A stretch of 64,000 nucleotides of DNA from positions 62,001 to 126,000 of the forward strand of contig NZ_CP061497.1 in assembly GCF_014678725.1 (NCBI RefSeq). The letters are read 5' to 3'. Below, piece after piece: positions 1-8,569 of the stretch (position 1 is its first letter; the number at the start of each line of letters is the position of its first letter). This stretch comes from Thermomonas sp. XSG (GTDB lineage Bacteria; Pseudomonadota; Gammaproteobacteria; Xanthomonadales; Xanthomonadaceae). The position numbers and the translations under genes were made by a program. The notes beneath the pieces are model-generated. The model had not been told where the DNA came from. It searched no databases and saw only the letters and a program-made list of their open reading frames with translations.

Positions 1-2
1 CC

Positions 3-2750
3 GACCGCGCCGACGAGGTGCTCTACAAGCTGCGCGCCATCGTGCTGTCGGTGCGATCGGATGGCCTGATCCGCGCCAACGAGGAAATGACCGCCTGGAT
101 GCGCGGTGAGCGCTCGATGCCCTTCGGCCCCAACAACGAGCATGTGCCGGTGCGGCTGATCGACCTGGATGATCTGGCGCAGAACCAGTACATCGTCACC
201 CAGCAGTTCATCTACCGCGCAGGCCCCACCGAGCGCCGCGCCGATCTGGTGTTGTTGGTCAACGGGCTGCCGCTGGTGCTGATCGAGGCCAAGACGCCAG
301 TCAAGAAGTGCATCAGCTGGGTCGACGGGGCGGTGCAGGTGCACGACGACTACGAGAAGCTCGTACCGGAGCTGTTCGTCTGCAACGTGTTCTCGGTGGC
401 GACCGAAGGCAAGGCTTACCACTACGGGTCCATCGGCCTGCCGGTCAAGGATTGGGGGCCGTGGCATCTGGATGGCAATGGCGAGGATGGTCAGCACCAC
501 CCGCTGAAGTCGCTCAAGCTGTCCGCTGAGAGCATGTTGCGCCCGCATGTGGTGCTGGACATTCTCGGCAGCTTCACCCTGTTCGCCACCAACAAGAAAA
601 AGCAGCGCATCAAGGTCATCTGCCGCTACCAGCAGTTTGAAGCGGCCAACAAGATCGTCGAGCGCGTGCTGGCCGGTTACCCCAGGAAAGGGCTAATTTG
701 GCACTTCCAGGGTTCGGGCAAGTCACTGCTGATGGTGTTTGCCGCGCAGAAGCTGCGCATGCATGCGGGCTTGAAGAACCCCACCGTGCTGATTGTGGTG
801 GATCGGATCGATCTCGACAGCCAGATCACCGGAACCTTCACTGGGGCGGACATTCCCAATTTGGAAAAGGCGGATACCCGCGAGAAGCTGCAGCAGCTGC
901 TGGCGCAGGATGTGCGCAAGATCATCATCACCACGATCTTTAAGTTTGGTGAGGCCGAGGGCGCGTTGAATGAGCGCAGCAACATCATTGCCCTGGTGGA
1001 CGAAGCCCACCGCACGCAAGAAGGCGACCTGGGCCGCAAGATGCGCGAGGCCCTGCCCAACGCGTTTCTGTTCGGCCTGACCGGCACGCCGATCAACCGT
1101 GCCGACCGCAACACCTTCTACGCCTTTGGTGCCGACGAGGACGAGAAAGGCTACATGAGCCGGTACGGCTTCGAAGAGTCGATCCGCGACGGTGCCACGC
1201 TAAAACTGCACTTCGAACCGCGCTTAATCGACCTGCACATTGACAAGGCCGCCCTGGACGCCGCCTACAAAGACCTGACCGGCGGCCTGTCGGATCTGGA
1301 CAAGGACAACCTCGCCAAGACCGCCGCCAAGATGGCCGTGCTGGTGAAGACGCCTGAGCGCATCCGCAAGATCTGCGAAGACATCGTCGAGCATTTCCAG
1401 ACCAAGGTGGAGCCCAATGGTTTCAAGGGCCAGATCGTCACCTTCGACCGCGAGTCCTGCCTGCTGTTCAAGACCGAGCTGGACAAGCTGCTGCCGCCCG
1501 AGGCTACAGACATCGTGATGTCGGTGCAGGCGGCGGACAAGAAGGAACACCCGGAATACACCCAGTACGACCGCAGCCGAGATGAAGAAGAGCGACTGCT
1601 CGACCGCTTCCGCGATCCGGCCGACCCGCTGAAGCTGATCATCGTTACCTCCAAGTTGCTGACCGGTTTCGATGCGCCCATCCTGCAGGCAATGTATCTG
1701 GACAAGCCGCTGCGCGACCACACGCTGCTGCAGGCCATCTGCCGTGTAAACCGCACCTACTCGGAGCAGAAGACCCACGGCTTGATTGTTGATTACCTGG
1801 GTATCTTCGATGATGTGGCAGCAGCGCTGGAATTCGACGACCAGAGCGTCAAGCAGGTGGTCAGCAACATCCAGGAGCTGAAGGACAAGCTGCCCGAAGC
1901 CATGCAGAAGTGCCTGGCGTTCTTCGCCGGCTGCGACCGCAGCGTGCAGGGCTATGAGGGCCTGATCGCCGCGCAGCAGTGCCTGCCCAACAATGAGGTG
2001 CGGGACAACTTTGCTGCTGAGTACAGCGTGCTCAACAAGATCTGGGAGGCGCTGTCACCGGATACCGTTCTGGGCCCCTTCGAAAAGGACTACAAGTGGT
2101 TGTCGCAGGTGTACCAGTCGGTGCAGCCCTCCAGTGGCCACGGCAAGCTGATCTGGCACTCGCTGGGCGCCAAGACCATCGAGCTGATCCACCAGAACGT
2201 GCATGTGGACGCCGTGCGGGATGACCTCGACACCCTGGTGCTGGACGCTGATCTGCTGGAGGCCGTGCTGTCGAACCCCGACCCGAAGAAGGCCAAAGAG
2301 ATCGAGATCAAGCTCAAGCGCCGGCTGCGCGGGCATGGCGGCAACCCCAAGTTCAAGAAACTGTCGGAGCGGCTTGATGCGCTGAAAGACCGGTTCGAGT
2401 CTGGCCAGATCAACAGCGTCGAATTTCTGAAGCAGCTACTGGAAATCGCCAAGGAGACGCTGCATGCCGAGAAGGAGGTCCCGCCTGAAGAGGACGAGGA
2501 TCGCGGCAAGGCGGCGCTCACTGAACTATTCAACGAGGTCAAGACGGCCGAGACGCCCATCATGGTCGAACGCGTGGTCGCGGACATCGACGAAATTGTG
2601 CGACTGGTCCGTTTCCCGGGCTGGCAAGGCACGCAGGCCGGCGAGCGTGAGGTCAAGAAGGCCCTGCGCAAAGCCCTCTTCAAGTACAAGCTGCATGCGG
2701 ATGAAGAATTGTTCGAGAAGGCCTACAGCTACATCCGGCAGTACTACTAA
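3..2750 (+). CDS. hsdR: Type I restriction endonuclease subunit R (HsdR), 5'-truncated by the window edge
   Basis: ATP-dependent translocase and nuclease subunit of a type I restriction-modification complex; it cuts unmethylated foreign DNA far from the recognition site. The frame is open from the left edge, so the N-terminus lies outside the window and about 915 residues are seen (full HsdR is usually about 1000). Counting from the GTG at 18, the PD-(D/E)XK nuclease signature is LVLIEAK near residues 86-92. Helicase motif I is GSGKS near 232, motif II VDEAH near 327, motif III LTGTP near 354 and motif VI AICRVNR near 573. The C-terminal helical part looks intact to a TAA stop. hsdS and hsdM are presumably upstream, outside the window. 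It sits back to back with a CBASS operon, so the two form a defence cluster. Family call is firm; whether the system is complete cannot be judged here. Confidence 0.93.
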   Translation, partial: DRADEVLYKLRAIVLSVRSDGLIRANEEMTAWMRGERSMPFGPNNEHVPVRLIDLDDLAQNQYIVTQQFIYRAGPTERRADLVLLVNGLPLVLIEAKTPVKKCISWVDGAVQVHDDYEKLVPELFVCNVFSVATEGKAYHYGSIGLPVKDWGPWHLDGNGEDGQHHPLKSLKLSAESMLRPHVVLDILGSFTLFATNKKKQRIKVICRYQQFEAANKIVERVLAGYPRKGLIWHFQGSGKSLLMVFAAQKLRMHAGLKNPTVLIVVDRIDLDSQITGTFTGADIPNLEKADTREKLQQLLAQDVRKIIITTIFKFGEAEGALNERSNIIALVDEAHRTQEGDLGRKMREALPNAFLFGLTGTPINRADRNTFYAFGADEDEKGYMSRYGFEESIRDGATLKLHFEPRLIDLHIDKAALDAAYKDLTGGLSDLDKDNLAKTAAKMAVLVKTPERIRKICEDIVEHFQTKVEPNGFKGQIVTFDRESCLLFKTELDKLLPPEATDIVMSVQAADKKEHPEYTQYDRSRDEEERLLDRFRDPADPLKLIIVTSKLLTGFDAPILQAMYLDKPLRDHTLLQAICRVNRTYSEQKTHGLIVDYLGIFDDVAAALEFDDQSVKQVVSNIQELKDKLPEAMQKCLAFFAGCDRSVQGYEGLIAAQQCLPNNEVRDNFAAEYSVLNKIWEALSPDTVLGPFEKDYKWLSQVYQSVQPSSGHGKLIWHSLGAKTIELIHQNVHVDAVRDDLDTLVLDADLLEAVLSNPDPKKAKEIEIKLKRRLRGHGGNPKFKKLSERLDALKDRFESGQINSVEFLKQLLEIAKETLHAEKEVPPEEDEDRGKAALTELFNEVKTAETPIMVERVVADIDEIVRLVRFPGWQGTQAGEREVKKALRKALFKYKLHADEELFEKAYSYIRQYY

Positions 2751-2834
2751 CGGGCTTACGGGGTAGGCGTCGGGTAAGCGATTAGGAATATTCATCGGGG
2801 GTAGGGCAGGTCTGGTCTTGGCCAAGAGCGGACG

Positions 2835-3317
2835 CTAGGCCGTTAATTCCCAACCACTCTGAAGCCTGATGTTGGACTGTATCCGCGTGCCGTCAGGGAG
2901 GTAGGTATGGACGGTGGCAATCAGCCCTCCCTCTAATTCGAGCTTGGCGATCAGCAGCACTGCGAAGTTCGCGCCGACTTCCACGTCCTGGACGATCTGA
3001 AGCATTGACAGGTCATCTGTTCTACTTGGGTAAGGTGCAAATGATGGGTGCGAATGCCATTCGCCAAGATAATTGAACCGGGTGTAGTCATGTCCGGTCT
3101 GTTGGAAGAATGCGCGAAGCCGTACCATGGCGTCCTCGATTCTTCGCACGAATGAGGCGAATGCACCGCGACGATGCACGGTCATCTCCCGGACGATGAA
3201 GAGATTTGGTCCGACATGCTCGCCCATCAGGATTCCACCGACCTCGCGCCGGCCGGCTTTCCGGAGCGCCGCCAGCAGCAACTCGTGCTGCTCAGGCGGC
3301 AGGATCAGCGTCAGCAC
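2835..3317 (-). CDS. cap3: CBASS Cap3, JAB/JAMM-domain deconjugating peptidase
   Basis: A 160-residue single-domain MPN/JAB metalloprotease. The JAMM zinc site is complete: Glu33 in ILMGEH, then His88-Ser-His90, seven residues, Ser98-x-x-Asp101. In type II CBASS this enzyme removes the CD-NTase from its Cap2-made conjugates and so tunes priming. It is the last gene of the minus-strand operon, and its ATG overlaps the end of cap2 by 26 bp, which suggests translational coupling. The product is little more than the catalytic core, as expected for Cap3. A convergent gap of 84 bp separates it from hsdR; no clear terminator is visible there. The alternative reading, a stand-alone RadC/JAB protein, is unlikely given the neighbours. 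Confidence 0.9.
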   Translation of the reverse strand: MLTLILPPEQHELLLAALRKAGRREVGGILMGEHVGPNLFIVREMTVHRRGAFASFVRRIEDAMVRLRAFFQQTGHDYTRFNYLGEWHSHPSFAPYPSRTDDLSMLQIVQDVEVGANFAVLLIAKLELEGGLIATVHTYLPDGTRIQSNIRLQSGWELTA

Positions 3318-5058
3318 GCTTTTGTCCTTCGTACATCCTCAACAACGCTTCCACGACGGCATGCCTGTCTTCGCCAGTCCCGGCGTCCTCGCCGCGCTCC
3401 CAACCAAGGCCCTGCACGGCGACCGGGCGCGTGTCGAACGGTGCCTCGAAGATCCACTCGCGGCGCATGCCCAACAGGTACACCGAATAGGGAAACTCGC
3501 TTGAATCCTGGGACAACGCGGTATCGATGGCCAGCCGGGTCAGCGCGGTCGCTACGAAGCCGACGTCGCTGTCGTATGCGACCAACGGTTGTTCTTCGGT
3601 TCCGTCGTAGCCTGCCGTGTTCTTGAAAGGCGCGTCGGGAAGGGTCGCCAGGTAGGCGTGGTAGGCGTCGCGAACCGCCAACGGGTTCGGATCGCGTCCC
3701 GGGCGCGCCCGCGCGATCATCCCGCCGTAACCGCCGGCGAATATCTCGCCCCAACATAGCGGCGTTTCCTGCCGCGTCGCTAACGCTGCCAGCAGCAGGA
3801 AGACTTCCGGATTAGCGGTGGCATCGATCAGCAGGTCGCAGTTGGACAGATCCTTGAGCGCGGCTGCCGCGGTCACCGCTGACTCCTGACCGGCGAGACG
3901 AGTGGTTCGCGTATCCACCTGCACTCCAGCGGCAATCAGTGACAGTGCGTCACGCGCCGCTCGTGCCTTGTGCGTTCCCACGTAGGCCCAAGACAGCTCG
4001 TGGCGCACCATGTTGCCGGGCGCGAGGTAGTCGTCGTCCACCAACAGGAAGCGGCGGACACCGGATCGCGCCAATGAAACCGCGATCTTGCTGCCCATTG
4101 ATCCGAGCCCGACGATGCCGACGCGGACATTGGACAGTCGTTGCGATTCCTCCGACAACCTGAAATCGGAAGGCGACGGCCACACGATCCTGTGCTCCAG
4201 CAACTCCGGCTGCTCGCCCGAGTCGATCAGGAACACCTGCAGCGACGACAACGCCGTGCCCAGCAGCACGATGGTTCTGGCCTTGTACTTGCCGGCCTCC
4301 TGCACCAGGACGTCGTCGGTGGCAAATCCCGCCTCTGCTAGCACTCGCACCAACGCCTCGGCGGATTCGACGGATTGGCGCTGGTCGAAGACTTCGCTAT
4401 GAAAGATCCATCCATCGCCGGACAGAGAGAACAGCGGGAGCGATGTTGCGATACCTTCCGGAACGTCGGCCACGTCTTGCAGCACGTCCTGCGCGTCGGC
4501 GACTTTCGCCGCGAACATGACGACTGCACCCAGGTTGTACACGATCGCCGATTTCAGCCGGGTTCGGGACGGTAGCGGGAGCGCCGTCCACGTGGCCAGT
4601 AGCCCGGTGGTGGCCACGAAGCGCTGGCCCGCGCCGCGCATGTCCTGTCCCTCCGTCAGGCGGTGCGCCGAGGGCACCGTGTTCGGCAACTCGGGATGCT
4701 GTTCAGTGCTCAGCAGTTCGTGTGCGCTACGCACCATGTCTGCACCCGTCACGTCGGGATGCCAGTTGTCTGCCCGCCACTGCAGGCACAGCGGGCCGCC
4801 GGCCCCGTACTGGTGGCCGGACCATCGCTCGGATCTGTCTCGCGGACAGATGTAGGGCGGCGAGTCCGGAAACATGGCCGGATAGGTCATCCGCCCCGCA
4901 AAGACGCGGCCATGGATGGTCATGTCGAGATCGACCGCAATCGAGCCGTCATCGGACATGCGCCAGGCCGTGCTCAGCCAGCCGGCCTCGGCTTCGAGAC
5001 GATCGAGTTCCGCACGCTCGCTCAGGAAGCGCGCGGGATCGTCCATGGCCCATTTCAT
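3292..5058 (-). CDS. cap2: CBASS Cap2, E2-E1 fusion ligase that conjugates the CD-NTase
   Basis: A 588-residue two-domain protein. The N-terminal part (about 1-150) is E2-like, with the probable catalytic cysteine Cys91 in GPLCLQW followed by WHPD. The C-terminal part is a ThiF/E1 adenylation domain with the nucleotide loop GLGSMG at 317-322, an acidic DDD at 341-343, and a candidate E1 cysteine Cys435 in TPLCWGE. Cap2 adenylates the C-terminus of the CD-NTase and transfers it to targets, boosting second-messenger synthesis. The ATG at 5058 shares one base with the stop of the nucleotidyltransferase gene (TGATG), which fixes the start; the frame continues open upstream but only as a shadow of that gene. 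Order capV-cdn-cap2-cap3 defines type II CBASS. Confidence 0.92.
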   Translation of the reverse strand: MKWAMDDPARFLSERAELDRLEAEAGWLSTAWRMSDDGSIAVDLDMTIHGRVFAGRMTYPAMFPDSPPYICPRDRSERWSGHQYGAGGPLCLQWRADNWHPDVTGADMVRSAHELLSTEQHPELPNTVPSAHRLTEGQDMRGAGQRFVATTGLLATWTALPLPSRTRLKSAIVYNLGAVVMFAAKVADAQDVLQDVADVPEGIATSLPLFSLSGDGWIFHSEVFDQRQSVESAEALVRVLAEAGFATDDVLVQEAGKYKARTIVLLGTALSSLQVFLIDSGEQPELLEHRIVWPSPSDFRLSEESQRLSNVRVGIVGLGSMGSKIAVSLARSGVRRFLLVDDDYLAPGNMVRHELSWAYVGTHKARAARDALSLIAAGVQVDTRTTRLAGQESAVTAAAALKDLSNCDLLIDATANPEVFLLLAALATRQETPLCWGEIFAGGYGGMIARARPGRDPNPLAVRDAYHAYLATLPDAPFKNTAGYDGTEEQPLVAYDSDVGFVATALTRLAIDTALSQDSSEFPYSVYLLGMRREWIFEAPFDTRPVAVQGLGWERGEDAGTGEDRHAVVEALLRMYEGQKRADADPAA

Positions 5059-6122
5059 CAGGCGAAGCCCGAGGACTTGTTCGGCACCACCGGGCGGCTG
5101 GGGAAAGTGAGGCCAGCGGCAGCGGCGGCGGCAGGCTGGAGCAGGGACTTGGCCGCAGCGGCGTCCTTGGCGATCTGGGCGCTGAAATAGTCCGTGTTGA
5201 ACACCTTGTCCCAGGCGTCGCCCGCCTTCTTGCGCGTGCAGTCGTATTCGTCGAGAACTTTTAGTGTCTCCAGTGCCTCGCCCAGGCAATCGCGGAAGAA
5301 GATCACGCCCTCGTCGCCTTCCTCCGCGAGATTCTTGTCCGCATACACCGGATGGCCGATGCGCTGACTGAAAACCAGTTGCGCCTTGATCGCCTTCCAA
5401 GTGTCGCGCAGGGCGTCATCGTCCCGGCCGAGACGTGCCACGAAGTGGTCTACGACCAGTTTCGAAATGCAGATGCCGCTGCTGGTCTTTTTCTTCCAGG
5501 CAACGCGGCTGCGGGCCATCTTCTTGGTCAGCTTGGTGATCCGCCGCAGTTGGCTGGTATCGGACTGTCCCGCCTTCAGTTCCGAGCCGACCGCATCGTT
5601 GTACCAGCGCGTCACCTTGCGGGCATCCGACTTGACCCAGTCATCGCCGCTGGCCAGTTCGTACTCGACGACCTCGTTGCCCCAGAAATCCTTTGTGCAG
5701 ATCGTGCGGTAGACGGGGATGTCGATGTGGTAGCCGTCCGGATACTGCTGGCGCACGCAATTGGTCTTGACCATCGCGTCGTAGGCCAACCGGTCGTCCT
5801 TCAGCGCGTTGCAGGCCCGGGTGCGGGCCTCGCGTGCGCCGAGGTAGTTGCCATTGGCGTCCTTCAGGTCTTCCTTGTCGAAATACACGCCATCGTCGAT
5901 GTCGTAGTCGCAGGCATCATCCTGGACCATGGTGCGCATCGCATAGGAGCCCTGCGAGCTGAACTCCTTGGGCAAGGGATGGCCGGCCTTGGCCAACCCG
6001 TTCTTGAGGCGCGTGCGGCCGCTGTCGCGGCGGTTGCGCATCTCCGTCTGGTCGTCGTTCGAGAGATTCACCTCGTCCGCGTGATACCCCTTCATTTCTT
6101 TGTTGCAGTCAATGGTGGTCAT
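5058..6122 (-). CDS. CBASS CD-NTase (cGAS/DncV-like nucleotidyltransferase)
   Basis: A 354-residue cyclic-oligonucleotide synthase. The nucleotidyltransferase core shows the GS motif in QGSYAMRT (58-59), the metal-binding pair in DYDIDDG (Asp74 and Asp76) and the third acidic residue in YHIDIPVYR (Asp134). DIDDG is shared with DncV. With a CapV phospholipase as partner, 3'3'-cGAMP is the likely product and a clade A-type enzyme the likely class; both are inferences. The C-terminus ends in SSGFA: a free small residue at the end is what Cap2 conjugates in known type II systems. Its first codons overlap the capV stop by 14 bp. No sensing domain is fused, so activation must come through folding, ligands or conjugation. 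Confidence 0.9.
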   Translation of the reverse strand: MTTIDCNKEMKGYHADEVNLSNDDQTEMRNRRDSGRTRLKNGLAKAGHPLPKEFSSQGSYAMRTMVQDDACDYDIDDGVYFDKEDLKDANGNYLGAREARTRACNALKDDRLAYDAMVKTNCVRQQYPDGYHIDIPVYRTICTKDFWGNEVVEYELASGDDWVKSDARKVTRWYNDAVGSELKAGQSDTSQLRRITKLTKKMARSRVAWKKKTSSGICISKLVVDHFVARLGRDDDALRDTWKAIKAQLVFSQRIGHPVYADKNLAEEGDEGVIFFRDCLGEALETLKVLDEYDCTRKKAGDAWDKVFNTDYFSAQIAKDAAAAKSLLQPAAAAAAGLTFPSRPVVPNKSSGFA

Positions 6123-7242
6123 GGGCTTGTGCCTCGGGCTGCTGGCGACTGGGATCGGACGCGCCCGCCAGTGCAGTGCGGAACGCGCTCATCCGATCGT
6201 CTGATTCAGTCGTCGCCCAGGCGAAATGGACGTCGGAGATGGCTTGCCGGGCGAGCGCGTTGAGTACCTTGGGACGCGCGTCGTCCATGTTTTCCAGATA
6301 CCTGTGGAGCTCGCCGGACGGGCATTGCGCCGGCAGCCGGTAGGCGAAGCTGCCGTGCCCCCGCAGCTCCGCGATCTTCTGCGCGAGGTAGCCGTATGCG
6401 ACCGCCTGTGCGTTTATGCTCGCGGCGATGGCCTTGAGGCCGCTGTCCCAACCCAGCGCCCCGCGGTGCAGTTTCTTGGCGCTCTTGAGTTCTTCGCCGC
6501 CCTGTACGGGAAGCGTGCCGAGCATGTACAGGTGGATCGGGCGATCGGCCTCGCCGCGCCGCTGAAGGATCTCGTGCGCTTCGATCATGCCCACCGCCCC
6601 CGGGTTGTTCGCCCACAAGCCACCGTCCACGTAGTCGACGGTGGCCTTGCCGCCACCGGGTTCGGTCAGGCGTGCGATCGATCGCAAGATGGGGGCAGCG
6701 CTGGTCGCCATGCAGGCGTCCACCAATAGCCGCTCGTTGTCGCGCCCGTTGAGACGGTCCATGTGCGGGGTCTTGAACACCACAGAGGCATGGCGGTTCA
6801 AATCCACCGTGGTGATCGCCAAGCCGATGCCGCGGCGCGCGTAGACCTGCCCCATGGTCTCGGTGCCGAAGGCATCGGTAAGCACGGCATGCAAGGCCCG
6901 GTCGCCGGCGGCAAGGCCGGAGAACAGGCCTCGGACGTATTTGCCCAGCTTCGGCACTGCCCGCAGCCGCTGCCGCGGGAAAATCTCCCTGCCATGAACT
7001 TGGTACAGCGCCAGCACCTTGCGGAGCGGGATGCCCGCTGCCAGGGCGCAGGCGACAATCCCGCCGGTACTGGTGCCCACCAGCAAGTCGAATGCCCGGC
7101 CCGGATCGATCTCTCCAGTACCTGAGACGCGGAGCCGCTGCGCGAATGTGTCGAGATACGTCGCCTGGTAAACGCCGCGCATCCCGCCGCCGTCCAGGCA
7201 CAGGACTCGAAATGGCTCGGCAGTCCCCATATATGCACCCAC
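6109..7242 (-). CDS. capV: CBASS effector CapV, patatin-like phospholipase
   Basis: A patatin-fold phospholipase and the killing effector of the system: cyclic dinucleotide binding switches on membrane phospholipid hydrolysis in infected cells. The oxyanion motif is GGGMRG (18-23), the nucleophile elbow GTSTG (Ser58), and the catalytic Asp lies in DGG (206-208), followed by NNPG. This gives the complete Ser-Asp dyad. There is no signal peptide, as expected for an enzyme acting from the cytoplasm. Two starts are possible: GTG at 7242, preceded by an AAAGAG-like site, and ATG at 7230; the domain begins just after either. First gene of the operon, overlapping the CD-NTase by 14 bp. Confidence 0.9.
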   Translation of the reverse strand: MGAYMGTAEPFRVLCLDGGGMRGVYQATYLDTFAQRLRVSGTGEIDPGRAFDLLVGTSTGGIVACALAAGIPLRKVLALYQVHGREIFPRQRLRAVPKLGKYVRGLFSGLAAGDRALHAVLTDAFGTETMGQVYARRGIGLAITTVDLNRHASVVFKTPHMDRLNGRDNERLLVDACMATSAAPILRSIARLTEPGGGKATVDYVDGGLWANNPGAVGMIEAHEILQRRGEADRPIHLYMLGTLPVQGGEELKSAKKLHRGALGWDSGLKAIAASINAQAVAYGYLAQKIAELRGHGSFAYRLPAQCPSGELHRYLENMDDARPKVLNALARQAISDVHFAWATTESDDRMSAFRTALAGASDPSRQQPEAQAHDHH

Positions 7243-7259
7243 GCTGGCTCTTTGACCAC

Positions 7260-7288
7260 CAGATATGGGCCACGGCGCACGTTTTCAA
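7260..7288 (-). promoter_or_regulatory. Weak candidate promoter of the CBASS operon
   Basis: On the minus strand TTGAAA (7288-7283) is followed after 17 nt by TATCTG (7265-7260), about 18 nt before the GTG of capV. Only three of six bases match the -10 consensus, so this is a suggestion; no other promoter-like sequence stands out in the 144 bp between capV and the recombinase gene. Confidence 0.25.
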
Positions 7289-7386
7289 GGGGTTCAGGAT
7301 GGCGGACTTGCTGAAGGCCGCCAGCTAGATCCTGCACCGACTATGGCTGTATGGGCTGCTCCGGGTCGTAGTGGCCGGAGCGGAGG

Positions 7387-8466
7387 TCACTTCAGCAGGC
7401 GCGCTGCAGGATTTTCCTCGGCCGCGCCTACTTGAAAGTACCCAATCACGCTGGCCACTGAACGATGCTCGGTCATTGCCATCACCGCCGGCAGTGACAC
7501 ACCTTGCTTCCCGGCCTCGGTCACAAACCCCGATCGCAGGCTGTGTGCCCCAAAGTCCCCCTCCAAGCCCGCCAGGCGAGCCCGGCGCTTCACGATTTCG
7601 GCCACTGAGCCCGGGAGCAGGCCAGGGCCGACGCGATCTTTCCAGATCCGCCGGAAGATCGCCCCTTCGTGAATATCTGCCGCATCGAGCCAAGCCGCGA
7701 GCGCTTCGGCGCTGCGCCCCAGGATCGGTTTATCCGGCGTCGAATCCGCTTTTACCCCCGCCTGCTGGGTCTTCGAGTACTCCAGCCGGTAGATGTAGCC
7801 GTCCTCGCCGACCTTGCGCAGGTCGCGCATGTCCGCGGCGGCGATCTCGCTACGTCGCCGCCCGCCACTGGCAAACCCGAAGCAAAGCAGGGCACGGTCA
7901 CGCAGGCCGTCCAGGCTGTCGTCGCAGGTGGCCAGCATGGCCTCCAGCTCGGTGCGGGTGATCGCGGTCTTTTTGGTGGGACGCTCGCCGCGTTTGACTG
8001 AGGCTCGACGGGCACGGCTCAACAGTGTTCTGACGCTGGGCAGTTCGCAGGGGTTCGCCAGCCGCTTGAGCTTATGTGCGGTCGAGAGCACCGCGACACG
8101 CTGAACTACGGTCGACAGCTTCAACGGCCCGACCTTGGCCTTGAGCCCGGCGGCCACCAAGGCCTGATCGAGTTCCGGCGGCAGCTCGCTAACTAGCCCG
8201 GTCTTGCCTTTGCGCTGGATGTGGTCGACCAGGAACTGGATCACCACGGCTTCGCTAACAGGCAGCGCCAATTCGACCCCGTAGCGGCCCTGGTGCCAGC
8301 CAGCCCAGTAGCGCAGGGCCGTCGCGTAGCTGCGGGTGGTGTTGGCGGCAGCGGCTTCGGCCAGCAGTTCACGAACCGCATTGGCGGCATTCTGGGCCAG
8401 TTGTTCTGGCAGGACCAGGCTGGTAGTCGTCGCAGCGCTGGCCGGAAGTGTGCTATTACGTTTCAT
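7387..8466 (-). CDS. Tyrosine recombinase / site-specific integrase
   Basis: A 359-residue phage-integrase-family recombinase. An N-terminal SAM-like core-binding region (about 25-150) precedes the catalytic domain. Catalytic residues are visible: Arg203 in SGGRRRSE, Lys232 region SKTQ, His308-x-x-Arg311 in AHSLRSGF, His334 in MTEHRS and the nucleophile Tyr343 in IGYFQ. The C-terminus ends 16 residues later. It is transcribed divergently from a KfrA-like DNA-binding gene with a 103-bp gap containing dyads. That arrangement matches the TnpS/TnpT cointegrate-resolution pair of Tn4651-group Tn3 transposons, although no transposase is nearby. It could equally be the integrase of the defence island, since a dif-like site lies 2 kb away. 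Confidence 0.88.
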   Translation of the reverse strand: MKRNSTLPASAATTTSLVLPEQLAQNAANAVRELLAEAAAANTTRSYATALRYWAGWHQGRYGVELALPVSEAVVIQFLVDHIQRKGKTGLVSELPPELDQALVAAGLKAKVGPLKLSTVVQRVAVLSTAHKLKRLANPCELPSVRTLLSRARRASVKRGERPTKKTAITRTELEAMLATCDDSLDGLRDRALLCFGFASGGRRRSEIAAADMRDLRKVGEDGYIYRLEYSKTQQAGVKADSTPDKPILGRSAEALAAWLDAADIHEGAIFRRIWKDRVGPGLLPGSVAEIVKRRARLAGLEGDFGAHSLRSGFVTEAGKQGVSLPAVMAMTEHRSVASVIGYFQVGAAEENPAARLLK

Positions 8467-8569
8467 ACTATGTAATGGATGCTACGGAATAGGGCATCTA
8501 CTAGCGATAATCATCACTTATCGTGAGTACGGAATCAACAGAGTAGGGCGGCCGCGTAGGAGGCGTTTC
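8467..8569. promoter_or_regulatory. Divergent recombinase/KfrA-like control region with dyad
   Basis: The 103-bp gap carries the inverted repeat CGATAA-N7-TTATCG (8505-8523) and two copies of TACGGAAT, at 8483 and 8528. It must hold both promoters. In TnpS/TnpT modules the recombination core lies in the equivalent gap, so this may also be a recombination site. The bases are clearly more AT-rich than the flanking chromosome. Confidence 0.5.
8483..8497 (+). repeat. Left copy of a 14/15-bp repeat also present beside the dif-like site
   Basis: TACGGAATAGGGCAT here matches TACGGAATGGGCAT at 10541-10554 except for one extra A. Just upstream, 8465-8475 (ATACTATGTAA) matches 10528-10538 in the dif-like site at 10 of 11 positions. 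The pair may be the scar of integration or excision between two dif-related sites. Confidence 0.5.

Noticed and set aside
2751-2834. Possible terminator between hsdR and cap3
   Set aside because: Repeated GGGTAGG-like words are visible but no stem of useful length; nothing claimed.
8336-8569. Upstream extension of the KfrA-like frame
   Set aside because: It overlaps the recombinase coding region on the opposite strand, and the TAGGAGG site points to the ATG at 8570.
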